DNA from: Luteimonas arsenica
GTDB lineage: Bacteria; Pseudomonadota; Gammaproteobacteria; Xanthomonadales; Xanthomonadaceae
DNA length: 64,000 nt
NCBI RefSeq assembly: GCF_004352825.1
Contig: NZ_SJRW01000001.1
Coordinates: 248,001 to 312,000 of the forward strand
Direction of reading: 5' to 3'
Part shown: positions 47,114 to 62,778 of the stretch, in pieces
Position numbering within the stretch: position 1 is the first letter of the stretch
How the letters are laid out: each line of letters begins with the position of its first letter
Notes under the pieces: model-generated
Told to the model about the DNA's origin: nothing
Database searches by the model: none
What the model saw: only the letters and a program-made list of their open reading frames with translations
Position numbers and translations under genes: made by a program

Positions 47114-48685
47114 ATGGTCTTTCGCATCTCGCTGCTGCTGGTGTTCGCGCTGGCGGTGGTCGCCGGGCTTGCGCCCGACTCGTTCGGGGCGATGGCCTCC
47201 GCGGCGCTGGTCGCGGTCATCGGCCACGCCGGCTGGCTGTACCTGCTGATCGTGTTCCTGACCCTGGCCTTCCTCGCCTACCTGGCCTTCGGCCCGCTGG
47301 CGCGGCTGCGGATCGGCGGCCGCGACGCCGAGCCCGAGTTCTCCAACCCCGTCTGGCTGTCGATGCTGTTCGCCGCCGGCATGGGCATCGGCCTGGTGTT
47401 CTGGGGTGCGGCCGAGCCGGTCTCGCACCTGGTGAAGCCGCCCGAAGGCCTGCCGCCGGGCACGCCGCAGGCCGCGCGCGCGGCGATGCGATACACCTTC
47501 TTCCACTGGGGCCTGCATCCCTGGGCGATCTATGCGCTGATGGGCCTGGCCATCGCCTGGTTCCAGTACAACCGCAATGGCCGCGGCCTGATCAGCGACC
47601 TGCTGCAGCCGTTGATCGGCGACCGCCACCTGGGCTGGATCGGCAAAGTGGTGAACATCGTCGCCGTGGTCGCCACCGCGATCGGCGTGGCCACCACCCT
47701 GGGCTTCGGCACCATGCAGATCAGCGCCGGCATGGCGCGGGTGTTCGGCCTGCCCACCGGCCTGGGCATGCAGCTGGGCGTGATCGCGGTGTGCTTCGTG
47801 CTGTACATGGCCTCCAGCGCCAGCGGCGTGGACCGCGGCATCAAGTGGCTGTCGAGCTTCAACCTGGCCCTGGCCGGCCTGCTGCTGCTGGCGGTCGCGC
47901 TGCTCGGGCCCACCGGCTTCATCTTCGAGACCTTTACCACCTCGCTGGGCAGCTACCTCGACCACCTGGTGGAGATGAGCCTGCGCATGGCGCCGTTCTC
48001 CGAAAGCACCTGGGTGGCCGACTGGACGATCTTCTACTGGGCCTGGTGGATCTCGTGGTCACCCTTCGTGGGCGCCTTCATCGCGCGCGTGTCCTACGGG
48101 CGCAGCGTGCGCGAGTTCGTGCTCGGCGTGGTCGCGGTGCCGAGCCTGCTCGGCTTCGCCTGGTTCGCGACCTTCGGCGGCGCCGCGCTGTGGGGGCAGA
48201 TGTTCGGCGGCGCGGACATGGCCGGTGCGCTCGCCGAAGGCTACGAGACGGTGCTGTTCGGCATGTACGACATGCTGCCGGTGTCTGGCCTGCTGTCCGC
48301 GCTCACCATCGCGCTGCTGGTGATCTTCTTCGTGACCTCGGCCGACTCCGCGGTGCTGGTGCTGGGGTCGATGTCCAGCGAATCCGCCGGCGATCCCAGC
48401 CTGTCGCGCAAGTTCGCCTGGGGCATCGCGATCGCGGTGATCGCCGCGGCGATGCTGGTCGCCGGTGGCCTGGGCGCGCTGCAGACCCTGATAACGGTGG
48501 CGGCGCTGCCGTTCGCGCTGCTGATGGTGGGGGTGATGGTGGGCCTGCAGCGGGTGCTGAGCATCGAAGCGCTGCGCGAGAAGGCCGAGGAGCGCCGCGC
48601 GCGCCGTGCGATCGAGGACTGGATCGCGCGCGAGCAGGCGCTGCAGGCGCAGGCCGACGCGGAACAGGAGCGGCAGGGCGGCTGA
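47114..48685 (+). CDS. BCCT family betaine/carnitine/choline transporter
   Basis: 523 residues with 12 TM helices. Family signatures are WLSMLFAAGMGIGLVFWGAAEP, FFHWGLHPWAIYALMGL and WTIFYWAWWISWSPFVGAFIARVSYG. The GMGIG glycine-rich stretch in TM3 is the one used for Na+-coupled betaine uptake in BetP. A charged cytoplasmic C-tail (about 490-523) may sense osmolarity. AGGGGAG at 47101-47107 supports ATG 47114. It is a single-gene unit with a terminator downstream. Confidence 0.94.
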   Translation: MVFRISLLLVFALAVVAGLAPDSFGAMASAALVAVIGHAGWLYLLIVFLTLAFLAYLAFGPLARLRIGGRDAEPEFSNPVWLSMLFAAGMGIGLVFWGAAEPVSHLVKPPEGLPPGTPQAARAAMRYTFFHWGLHPWAIYALMGLAIAWFQYNRNGRGLISDLLQPLIGDRHLGWIGKVVNIVAVVATAIGVATTLGFGTMQISAGMARVFGLPTGLGMQLGVIAVCFVLYMASSASGVDRGIKWLSSFNLALAGLLLLAVALLGPTGFIFETFTTSLGSYLDHLVEMSLRMAPFSESTWVADWTIFYWAWWISWSPFVGAFIARVSYGRSVREFVLGVVAVPSLLGFAWFATFGGAALWGQMFGGADMAGALAEGYETVLFGMYDMLPVSGLLSALTIALLVIFFVTSADSAVLVLGSMSSESAGDPSLSRKFAWGIAIAVIAAAMLVAGGLGALQTLITVAALPFALLMVGVMVGLQRVLSIEALREKAEERRARRAIEDWIAREQALQAQADAEQERQGG

Positions 48686-48714
48686 GCGCGGCCTGCCGGG
48701 AGCCCGGAAAAGTC

Positions 48715-48740
48715 GAAGCCCCGGCGGCTGCCGGGGCTTC
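48715..48740 (+). terminator. Hairpin terminator after the BCCT gene
   Basis: GAAGCCCCGG (48715-48724) pairs with CCGGGGCTTC (48731-48740) over 10 bp, loop CGGCTG, followed by TGC rather than a T-run. Confidence 0.7.
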
Positions 48741-48918
48741 TGCAAGGCCTGCACGGGATCGACGAGGTGAGCGTGCGGGCCGGGCAATGGGTCAGACAGC
48801 CCCGCTGCCAAAGGGTTCCCCGCCGCCGTCGCCGGATTGCCTGAATGGGTCGTGGCGCCTCCGATTCCGGGCGGCCGTCGCGGATCCGCCCGTTCAGGGA
48901 ACTTTCCCACGAATGCCA

Positions 48919-48949
48919 TTGGCCGTGAGCGGAATGTGACTGCTATACT
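48919..48949 (+). promoter_or_regulatory. Probable sigma-70 promoter of the atp operon
   Basis: TTGGCC (48919-48924), 19-bp spacer, TATACT (48944-48949), 43 bp before atpI. It is the best -10 match in this gap. Confidence 0.55.
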
Positions 48950-48992
48950 TCCGGGGCTAGACGGGGCCGATATTCACCGCGGCTCCCGCACC

Positions 48993-49394
48993 ATGGCCAC
49001 AGGAAACCACGTGTTCAATCCCCTCGCCGCAGGTCCGCGGCTGGTGCGGCGCACGGTCACCCGGCAGGGGATCGCGGTCGCCGCGCTGGCGCTTGCGCTG
49101 CTCGCGAAGGGATCCGCATGGGCCCTGGGGGCGGTGGCAGGGGGGGGTGCCATCATCGTGGGCGGTGCGCTGTACGGCGTGCTCGCGCTCGGTGGGGGCA
49201 TCGCGCCCGCCGTCGGCGCGCTTGCGCGCCTGGTGCTGGGGCTGTTGGCGAAGTGGTTCGTGGTGATCGCGACGCTGTTCATCGCGATCGCGGTGGCGAA
49301 GCTGCCGCCCCTGGCGGTAATCGGGGGCGTGGTCGTCGCCCTGGTGGTACAGGTGCTGGCCCTGGCCGGCGAACATCGAAACGGGAATCCTTGA
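48993..49394 (+). CDS. atpI: ATP synthase protein I
   Basis: 133 residues with four predicted TM segments (GIAVAALALALLA, GGGAIIVGGALYGVLALGGG, WFVVIATLFIAIAVAKL, LAVIGGVVVALVVQVLALAG). It lies 1 bp upstream of atpB, the usual place of atpI, which helps insert or assemble the c-ring. Sequence conservation is low in this family, so the call rests mainly on position, length and topology. Confidence 0.78.
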   Translation: MATGNHVFNPLAAGPRLVRRTVTRQGIAVAALALALLAKGSAWALGAVAGGGAIIVGGALYGVLALGGGIAPAVGALARLVLGLLAKWFVVIATLFIAIAVAKLPPLAVIGGVVVALVVQVLALAGEHRNGNP

Positions 49395-50567
<1,173 letters not shown>

Positions 50568-50670
50568 TCAACGCTCCGCAGTCGGCAGGGGTGGCGACCG
50601 TCGCCCCCGCCACGCCGCAGGGCCGGCATGCGCAGCCGCGCATGCCCCGACCACCACGACAGGCAACGCC

Positions 50671-51141
50671 ATGAACATCAATCTCACCCTGATCGCCCAG
50701 GCGCTTTCGTTCGCCGCGCTGATCTGGCTGATCGCCACCTTCGTCTGGCCGCCGCTGCTCAAGGCCATCGAGGAGCGCCAGCAGAAGATCGCCGAGGGCC
50801 TCGCCGCCGCCGACAACAGCCAGCGCGCGCTTGCGCAGGCCCAGGACCAGGCGAACGAGGAGCTCAAGGCCGCGCGCACCAAGGCCAACGAGATCATCGA
50901 CCAGGCGCACCAGCGCGCCAACCAGATCGTCGAGGCCGCGCGCGTGGAAGCGCAGACCGAGGCCATCCGGCAGAAGGCGCTGTTCGACGCCGAGATCGAG
51001 GCTTCGGCCAACCGTGCCCGCGAGGAACTGCGCAGGCAGGTCTCCACGCTGGCCGTCACCGGCGCGGAGAAGCTGCTGAAGCGTGAGATCGACGCCAACG
51101 CCCACAAGGCGCTGCTCGACGAACTCGCCGCGGAGATCTGA
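50671..51141 (+). CDS. atpF: ATP synthase Fo subunit b
   Basis: 156 residues: one N-terminal TM helix ([24 protein letters not shown]), then a long charged helix rich in Ala, Gln and Glu that forms the peripheral stalk dimer. It contacts the delta subunit encoded next. Confidence 0.96.
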   Translation: MNINLTLIAQALSFAALIWLIATFVWPPLLKAIEERQQKIAEGLAAADNSQRALAQAQDQANEELKAARTKANEIIDQAHQRANQIVEAARVEAQTEAIRQKALFDAEIEASANRAREELRRQVSTLAVTGAEKLLKREIDANAHKALLDELAAEI

Positions 51142-51146
51142 GCCCG

Positions 51147-51674
51147 ATGAGCCAGGAGATCACCCTCGCCCGTCCCTACGCCCGCGCGGCCTTCGCGATC
51201 GCGCGCGACCGCGGCGACCTCGCGGGCTGGTCGAAGGCGCTGGCGTTCTCCGCCCGCGTCGCCGCCGACCCGCGCGTCGCGCCGTTGCTGGGCCACCCGT
51301 CGCTGGCCGATGCCGAGGCCGTCGAACTGCTGGCGCCGGAAGCCGCGGCCGCCGAACAGCGCGATTTTCTCGCGCTGCTCGCCGCCAACGGCCGCCTGGC
51401 CCAGCTGCCCGAGATCGCCGGTCTCTACGAGGACCTGCGCGCCGAGGCCGAGAAGGTCGTCCGCGCCACGGTGACCTCGGCGGCCGAGCTGTCCGAGGCC
51501 GAGCTGGCCGGCATCCGCGCCGGGCTCGAGCGCCGCTTCGGCAGCGCGGTCGAGGTCGAGACCGCGGTCGACGCGGCCCTCATCGGCGGCGCGGTCATCA
51601 GCGCCGGCGACGTCGTCATCGACGGCTCGCTGCGCGGCAAGCTCGCGCGCCTGCAGTCGGCACTGAGCCAGTAA
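51147..51674 (+). CDS. atpH: ATP synthase F1 subunit delta
   Basis: 175 residues: [17 protein letters not shown] at the start and [22 protein letters not shown] at the end are the family signatures. It links the b-dimer to the alpha3beta3 head. It starts 5 bp after atpF. Confidence 0.96.
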   Translation: MSQEITLARPYARAAFAIARDRGDLAGWSKALAFSARVAADPRVAPLLGHPSLADAEAVELLAPEAAAAEQRDFLALLAANGRLAQLPEIAGLYEDLRAEAEKVVRATVTSAAELSEAELAGIRAGLERRFGSAVEVETAVDAALIGGAVISAGDVVIDGSLRGKLARLQSALSQ

Positions 51675-51766
51675 GCACCAAGGTGCCGTCGCCCCCGGGC
51701 GGCGGCACCACCACAAGATCCACTTACCGCGCACCACCAACGCTGGCGCGCACCGAGGAACCGGAA

Positions 51767-53317
<1,551 letters not shown>

Positions 53318-53376
53318 GCGCGGGCCCGAGCCCAGCGACCCAGACCCAGACCCCTTAGCGACCAGAGCGAGCGACC

Positions 53377-55693
<2,317 letters not shown>

Positions 55694-55705
55694 GAAGGTA
55701 GAGCC

Positions 55706-56131
55706 ATGACCACCACCATCCGTTGCGACATCGTCAGCGCCGAGGCCGAGATCTTCCACGGCGAGGCCACCCTGGTGGTCGTCACCGGTGAAGTCGGTGA
55801 ACTCGGCATCGCGCCGCGCCACGCGCCGCTGATCACCCGCCTGAAACCGGGCAAGGTGGTGGTGACCCAGGCCAACGGCGAGAAGCTGGACTTCGCCATC
55901 AGCGGCGGCATCCTCGAGGTGCAGCCGCAGGTGGTGACGATCCTGGCCGACACCGCGATCCGCGCCGACGAGATCGACGAGGCCAAGGTGCGCGCCGCCA
56001 AGGAAGAGGCCGAGCGCGTGCTCGCCGGCCGCGGCGAGGCGATGGACGTCGCCGAGGCGCAGAAGAAGATGGCCGAAGTCGCGGCCCAGCTGCAGGCGCT
56101 GGAGCGCCTGCGCAAGAACCTCAAGCACTGA
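55706..56131 (+). CDS. atpC: ATP synthase F1 subunit epsilon
   Basis: 141 residues: an N-terminal beta-sandwich ([30 protein letters not shown]) and a C-terminal helical hairpin (about 88-141) that can inhibit ATP hydrolysis. It is the last gene of the operon, followed by a strong terminator. Confidence 0.97.
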   Translation: MTTTIRCDIVSAEAEIFHGEATLVVVTGEVGELGIAPRHAPLITRLKPGKVVVTQANGEKLDFAISGGILEVQPQVVTILADTAIRADEIDEAKVRAAKEEAERVLAGRGEAMDVAEAQKKMAEVAAQLQALERLRKNLKH

Positions 56132-56175
56132 CCTCAAGCACTGAAGGCGGGGGCGTCGGCCCCTGCGGGAATCCC

Positions 56176-56204
56176 GGAAAACCCCGCTCCGCGCGGGGTT
56201 TTCC
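56176..56204. terminator. Rho-independent terminator of the atp operon (bidirectional)
   Basis: A perfect 12-bp stem (GGAAAACCCCGC, 56176-56187, with 56193-56204) around loop TCCGC, with TTTTCC next to it. The A-run in the left arm serves the convergent GtrA gene. Confidence 0.9.
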
Positions 56205-56213
56205 TTTTCCGGC

Positions 56214-56597
56214 TCAGCGCCGGTAGACCCAGTGCCGGGAGCCGATGAAGCCCAGCACGCCCAGGCACAGTTCCACCAGTGGTTTGGCCAGCCACGCCCA
56301 CTTGCGCCCGAGCACGTCGTCGATCGCCTCGATCGCGACCGTGCTCAGCAGGGTCAGCGCCAGCCACATCACCACGAAGCGCAGCAGCTGCCTGCGTCCG
56401 AGCACGTGCTCGTCGCCAGTAAAGGTCAGCTTGCCGTTGAGCCAGAACCCCAGGATCGCGCCGCTGACGCGTCCGGCGATGTTGGCCAGGCCGATGCGCA
56501 GCCCGAAGTGGCTCAGCAGCACCATCACGCCCCAGTCGAGCAGCCACTGGATGGCGCCGATCACCAGGTAGCGCGAACCCTGCCGGCCCAGGCTCAT
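56214..56597 (-). CDS. GtrA family membrane protein
   Basis: 127 residues with four TM helices: YLVIGAIQWLLDWGVMVLL, LANIAGRVSGAILGFWLNGKLTF, LLRFVVMWLALTLLSTVAIEAI and LAKPLVELCLGVLGFIGSRHWVY. This is the GtrA pattern; such proteins are thought to flip polyprenyl-phosphate-linked sugars. ATG 56597 overlaps the stop of the upstream glycosyltransferase-like gene (ATGA), so the pair should work together in glycan modification. Confidence 0.9.
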   Translation of the reverse strand: MSLGRQGSRYLVIGAIQWLLDWGVMVLLSHFGLRIGLANIAGRVSGAILGFWLNGKLTFTGDEHVLGRRQLLRFVVMWLALTLLSTVAIEAIDDVLGRKWAWLAKPLVELCLGVLGFIGSRHWVYRR

Positions 56598-58639
56598 GGC
56601 GTGTCTCCCGCGGGGGGCAGCTGCCACCATTCGACCCTGCCCACTGCGGCGCGCGGCCGCGCGTCCAGCCGTTCGAGCGCGGCGCGGCGCGGCGGGGAGA
56701 GTTCGTCGGGACGCAGCATCACCTCGCCGATGCCCTCGTCGCGGAGCAGCTGGATCCAGGCTTCGCCGGACGCATCGCGGTCGGCCGTGGCCGCGCGCGC
56801 GGCCAGCGAGGGGTCGTACCAGATGATGGTCCTGGCGCGACGGCCGAACTCGGCCGGCATCGGGCCGAAGTCGCTGAGCATGAGCACGTTGCCGCGCGCA
56901 TCCGCGCCCATGGTTTCGCGCATGATCGCGGCGAGCTGCCGCTCCGGGGCGAACGTTTCATACAGCGGTGCGTCCGCGCCGCGCGCGGACAGGGCGTGCT
57001 TGACCACGTTGGCGCCGAGCATCCAGTGGCCCCGCGGCTGCAGGGCGAGGTTGAGGACGATCACCGGCGCCAGCAACAGCATCCAGTGCCGGGGTTCGGC
57101 GCGCGTCGTCGCGACCACCAGCGCCGGCAGCGCCAGCGCCAGCAGCGGGTAGACGTAGCGCAGGTACTGGCTGGTCGCGAGCAGTCCCGCCATCAGGGCC
57201 AGCGTGAGCAGCGCAAAGGCACGGGTGCGGCGCATCGCGATCGCCAGCAGCCAGGTTCCGGCCAGCGCCACCAGCACCACGCCGCCCGCGCCGGCGTCGG
57301 CTTCCAGGTAGCGCGCGGTGTCGAACGTGAGGTGCCAGGGCAGGGCGGCGTCGAAGCCGGCCTGCCAGCGCGGATCGCTGAAATCCTCGGCCGGGAAGTA
57401 CGGCGATCCGAACATGCCGTTGGCGAGCGGCAGCAGCGGATTGCCGGCGATCACGGCCGCGAAGGCGTAGCTGGCGCCACCGACCAGCGCCATCAGCGCC
57501 ATCGCCACGGCCACGGTGGCCGGACCCAGCGCCGCGCGCTGGCGCCAGGCCAGCCACGGCAGCAGGGCGAGGGCCATGGCCGCGGCGGCAAGCTTGGTCG
57601 CGACCAGCGCGCCGGCCAGCAGCGCCATGGCCAGCACTCCGCGCATCGAAGCCGGGCGATGGCCGAGCACCACCAGCCAGGCCAGCAATGCCGTGGTGGG
57701 CAGTTCGGTCTGCATCCCACCCGCCAGCGCCGCGGTCAGCGGCAGGCTGGCCCAGGCCGCGACGGTCCACCACGCCGCGCGCGCATCGCCGCCCAGGGCG
57801 AGGCACAGCCGCCACAGGCCCGATGCCGCCAGCGCCAGCCACAGCGCGTTGACCGCGCCACGGGCTTCGGCGCCGGCCAGCACCTGCGGCACGGCCTGCA
57901 CCACGTCGGCGAACCACGGCGCCAGCGCCCAGGCGTGGTATTCGGGATCGAGCGGGTGGCGGCCGTCGAGCATCAGCGACCACGGCAGGTAGAGGTGGTA
58001 GCCGATGTCGTCGTGCTGCAGCGTCGGAAGCCAGCCGCCGGTGCCGGCCAGTCCGAGCAGCATCACCGCGAACGCGGCGCTGAGCGGCGCCGTCGCCACC
58101 GAATCGGTCCAGGCGACGCGCGCGGACCGCAGGCCCGACCACAGTGGCCGCCACTGCCAGGCCAGCAGCGCGGCGCATGCGGCCAGGTAGATCCAGCGCA
58201 GGTGGATCGGCAGCGGCATCAGCCAGCCCAGGACGCCGGCGGCCAGCGCGGTGCCGGCGATGCAGCGCGCGGCCAGGTCCTCGTCCCGCAGCAGCGTGCC
58301 GCCGAGCGCGGTGGCCGCAGCGGCAGCGAGCAGGGTGGCGGCCACGGGCAGGGGATCGGCGAACACCGGCAGCAGCGCGCACCAGTACAGCGCGATCGCC
58401 GAAGCCCAGGAGCAGCGCGCGAAGCGTCGCAGCGGCCAGGCCAGCAGCAGGCCGGCCACGACCAGGATCGCCAGCGTCCGCGGCGGCCGCCAGCCTTCGA
58501 ACAGGTCGTGGACGACGGCACCGGTGATGGTGGCGGCCAGGCCGGACCACGCCAGCACGCGCCCCGCCGCGGTCCGTACGCGCGGCGAGGACAGGGCGTG
58601 GCTCGGTCCTTGCACGCGTGGCGGCGACATCGCGCGCAT
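56594..58639 (-). CDS. GT-C type polytopic glycosyltransferase-like membrane protein
   Basis: 681 residues with about 12-13 TM helices. An acidic pair in the first large loop (TLQHDDIGYHLYLPWSLM) is the usual catalytic/metal site of GT-C glycosyltransferases that use polyprenyl-phosphate sugars. The C-terminal soluble part (about 580-681) has a Rossmann-like look (LMLSDFGPMPAEFGRRARTIIWYDPSLA). The precise family is not recognised. The start is ATG 58639 or 58630; no Shine-Dalgarno is seen. It is coupled to gtrA and divergent from glmU. Confidence 0.75.
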   Translation of the reverse strand: MRAMSPPRVQGPSHALSSPRVRTAAGRVLAWSGLAATITGAVVHDLFEGWRPPRTLAILVVAGLLLAWPLRRFARCSWASAIALYWCALLPVFADPLPVAATLLAAAAATALGGTLLRDEDLAARCIAGTALAAGVLGWLMPLPIHLRWIYLAACAALLAWQWRPLWSGLRSARVAWTDSVATAPLSAAFAVMLLGLAGTGGWLPTLQHDDIGYHLYLPWSLMLDGRHPLDPEYHAWALAPWFADVVQAVPQVLAGAEARGAVNALWLALAASGLWRLCLALGGDARAAWWTVAAWASLPLTAALAGGMQTELPTTALLAWLVVLGHRPASMRGVLAMALLAGALVATKLAAAAMALALLPWLAWRQRAALGPATVAVAMALMALVGGASYAFAAVIAGNPLLPLANGMFGSPYFPAEDFSDPRWQAGFDAALPWHLTFDTARYLEADAGAGGVVLVALAGTWLLAIAMRRTRAFALLTLALMAGLLATSQYLRYVYPLLALALPALVVATTRAEPRHWMLLLAPVIVLNLALQPRGHWMLGANVVKHALSARGADAPLYETFAPERQLAAIMRETMGADARGNVLMLSDFGPMPAEFGRRARTIIWYDPSLAARAATADRDASGEAWIQLLRDEGIGEVMLRPDELSPPRRAALERLDARPRAAVGRVEWWQLPPAGDTP

Positions 58640-58657
58640 GCTAGCAGAGGCTCGCTC

Positions 58658-58663
58658 TAGAAT
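58658..58663 (+). promoter_or_regulatory. Probable -10 element of glmU (TAGAAT)
   Basis: TAGAAT in CGCTCTAGAATGGCC, 27 bp before glmU, implying glmU is transcribed on its own rather than from the atp promoter. The -35 is unclear. Confidence 0.45.
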
Positions 58664-58690
58664 GGCCGGGACCAGGGCCCAGGACCGACC

Positions 58691-60103
58691 ATGCCATCAG
58701 CCAGCAAGACCCCTGCCGACAGCGCCTCCACGGGCGGGCTCCACGTCGTGATCCTCGCGGCCGGCGAGGGCAAACGCATGAAATCGGCGCTGCCCAAGGT
58801 GCTGCAGAAGGTGGCCGGCCGGCCGATGCTTTCGCACGTCATGGCTGCGGCCCGCGAACTCTCGCCGACCGCCATCCACGTGGTGTACGGCCACGGCGGT
58901 GACCAGGTGCAGGAGGCCTTCAGCCACCGCTCCGACCTGCGCTGGGTCGAGCAGGCCGAACAGCTCGGCACCGGCCACGCCGTGCGCGAGGCGATGCCCG
59001 GCATCCCCGATGGCGCCCAGGTGCTGGTGCTCTACGGCGACGTGCCGCTGATCACCGCCGCCACCCTGCGCCGGTTGCTGGCGGTGGAAGGGCGGCTGGC
59101 CGTGCTGGTGGCCGAACTCGACAACCCGCGCGGCTACGGCCGGATCCTGCGCGACTCCGAGGGCAACGTCGGCGCCGTCGTCGAGGAGAAGGACGCGACC
59201 GCCGAGCAGCGCCGCATCAATATCGTCAACACCGGCGTGCTGGCCGCGGAGTCGACTGCGCTCAAGAACTGGCTGCAGCGCCTGTCCAGCGACAACGCCC
59301 AGGGCGAGTACTACCTGACCGACGTCTTCGCCATGGCCGCGGCCGAGTACAGCGCCGCGGAGATGGTGTTCGTGGATGACCCGATGGAGACCGAGGGCGC
59401 GAACGATCCCTGGCAGCTTGCGCAGCTGGAGCGTGCGATGCAGAAGCGCCTGGTGCGCGCGCTGTGCGCCGAGGGTGCGCGCTTCGCCGATCCCGGACGG
59501 ATCGACATCCGCGGCGAGGTCGTCGTCGGCCGCGACGTCGAGATCGATGTCGACGTGGTGTTCGAAGGCCGCGTGGTGCTGGGCGACGGCGCGCGCATCG
59601 GCCCGTTCTGTCGCATCCGCGACGCCGAACTGGGACCGGGCACCGAAGTGCGCGCGCACTGCGACATCCACGGCGCACGCACCGAGGGCGCCGTGCAGGT
59701 CGGGCCCTTCGCGCGCCTGCGCCCGGGCACGGTGCTGGCCGACGGCGTGCACATCGGCAACTTCGTCGAGACCAAGAACGCCGTGCTGGGCGTGGGCAGC
59801 AAGGCCAACCACCTCAGCTACCTTGGCGATGCCGAGATCGGCGCCGGGGTGAACGTCGGCGCCGGCACCATCACCTGCAACTACGACGGCGTGAACAAGT
59901 CCACGACCACGATCGAGGACGGGGCCTTCATCGGATCCAACTCGTCGCTGGTGGCGCCGGTGCGGATCGGCCGCGACGCCACCATCGGCGCCGGTTCGGT
60001 GGTTACCAGCGACGCGCCCGAGGGCAAGCTGACGATCGCGCGCGGGCGCCAGCAGAGCATCGAGGGCTGGCAGCGTCCGCTGAAGAAGCCGAAGGCCGGC
60101 TGA
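58691..60103 (+). CDS. glmU: Bifunctional UDP-N-acetylglucosamine pyrophosphorylase / glucosamine-1-phosphate N-acetyltransferase
   Basis: 470 residues. The N-terminal uridylyltransferase domain has [17 protein letters not shown]. The C-terminal left-handed beta-helix (about 250-470) is built from hexapeptide repeats and carries the acetyltransferase site ([21 protein letters not shown]). It makes UDP-GlcNAc for murein and LPS. AGGA lies 6 nt before ATG 58691. In many relatives glmU directly follows atpC; here the GT-C/gtrA pair intervenes. Confidence 0.97.
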   Translation: MPSASKTPADSASTGGLHVVILAAGEGKRMKSALPKVLQKVAGRPMLSHVMAAARELSPTAIHVVYGHGGDQVQEAFSHRSDLRWVEQAEQLGTGHAVREAMPGIPDGAQVLVLYGDVPLITAATLRRLLAVEGRLAVLVAELDNPRGYGRILRDSEGNVGAVVEEKDATAEQRRINIVNTGVLAAESTALKNWLQRLSSDNAQGEYYLTDVFAMAAAEYSAAEMVFVDDPMETEGANDPWQLAQLERAMQKRLVRALCAEGARFADPGRIDIRGEVVVGRDVEIDVDVVFEGRVVLGDGARIGPFCRIRDAELGPGTEVRAHCDIHGARTEGAVQVGPFARLRPGTVLADGVHIGNFVETKNAVLGVGSKANHLSYLGDAEIGAGVNVGAGTITCNYDGVNKSTTTIEDGAFIGSNSSLVAPVRIGRDATIGAGSVVTSDAPEGKLTIARGRQQSIEGWQRPLKKPKAG

Positions 60104-60111
60104 GCGTCCTT

Positions 60112-61421
60112 TCAGCCCGGCAGCACCAGGCTCACGCACAGGCCGCCGCCTTCGCGGTTGGCGAGCGCGATGCGGCCGCCGTGGGCCTCGGCGATCTCGC
60201 GGCTCAGCGCCAGGCCCAGGCCGGTGCCGTGGCGCTTGGTGGAATAGAACGGCAGCAGCGCGTTGGCCAGCACCGGCTCGTTCATGCCGCTGCCGCGGTC
60301 GAGCACGTCGATGCGCCAGCCGTCGGGCAGGCGGCGCAGCGCCAGGCGCACGTCGCCCGGGGCGGAGCCGGATTCGTGCGCGTTTTTCAGCAGGTTGAGC
60401 ATCGCCTGCTGCAGCTGCGCGGGATCGGCGCGGACGTCGCCTTCGACGTGGCCTTCGATCATGAAATCGACCTGGCTGCGCAGGCGCTCGAGGAAGCCGC
60501 GCCACTCGATCGCCTCCAGCCGCGGCGAGGGCAGCTTGGCGAAGCGCGCGTAGTCGCGGATGAAGCCTTCCAGGTGGCGCGCGCGCTCCTCGATGGTGGC
60601 CAGCGCCGCCGGCAGGCGCTCGTGCTGGCCGCGCCTGAGCAGCTCGGCGCCGGAATGGGCCAGCGACGCGATCGGCGCCAGCGAGTTGTTGAGCTCGTGG
60701 CTGATCACTCGGATCACCTTCTTCCAGGTCTGCACTTCCTGCCGGCGCAGTTCGGCGGTGAGCTGGCGCAGCAGCACCAGTTCGTGGCGGCGGCCGTTGA
60801 GCCGGAACAGGCGGCGGGAGAGGTGGTAGATGTCCTCGTCGTCCTCGTCGCCGACAGTGAACATGCCATCGCCGCCGCGGGCGAAGGCTTCGCGCATCGG
60901 CTCGGGCACGTGCTCCATCAGCTCGTCGAAGGCGATGCCCTCCAGCCTGCGGCCGTCGCCGAGCAGCTTGCGCGCCGCGAGGTTGCCGAGCACCACGTGT
61001 CCGGACGGATCCACCAGCAGCATCGCCACCGGGGTGTTCTGGACCATGGTGTCGAGCAGCAGTTCGCGCTGCACCAGGCGCAGGCGCTGTTCGCGCAGCG
61101 CGTCGCCCAGCGCCTGGTGGCTGGCGACCAGGTCGCCGAGGTCGCCGCCACCTTCCCAGGCGATGCCGAAGCTGTAGTCGCCGTCGCGGTAGCTGGCGAC
61201 GCTGCCTGCCAGCGCGCGGAACAGCGAGCGCGCCGGCGCCAGCAGGCGCCGGAGGTGGTACAGCAGCAGCGGCAGCGGCAGCAGTACCGCCAGCGGCAGT
61301 GCGAGCCAGCGCGAAGGCAGCCACGGTTCCAGCAGCAGCACCAGCGCGGCCGCGATGGCCATGTAGGCCACGGCGACGGCTGTGAACGACAGGCTCAGCG
61401 GCAGGCGCCGGATGCGGCGCA

Positions 61422-61422
<1 letters not shown>
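60112..61422 (-). CDS. NtrY/NtrB-like membrane histidine kinase
   Basis: 436 residues: two N-terminal TM helices (about 13-32 and 38-56), a HAMP-like stretch, a PAS domain (about 120-215, NTPVAMLLVDPSGHVVLGN), and HisKA with H242 in VISHELNNSLAPI, the NtrB/NtrY-type phosphorylation motif. The ATPase has N-box LLNLLKNAHES, DRGSGM and GTGLGLALSREI. ATG 61422 overlaps the regulator stop as TGATG. It pairs with the sigma-54 activator upstream. The ligand is unknown; the adjacent MacB-like exporter suggests envelope stress or antimicrobial sensing (inference). Confidence 0.9.
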
Positions 61423-62768
<1,346 letters not shown>

Positions 62769-62778
62769 CGGTCCGGGA

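Larger units (their letters stand above)
48686..48992. other. 307-bp gap between the BCCT gene and the atp operon
   Basis: Contains the BCCT terminator hairpin at its left end and the atp promoter at its right end. The middle (about 48745-48910) shows no gene, repeat or RNA signal that I can support. Confidence 0.6.
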
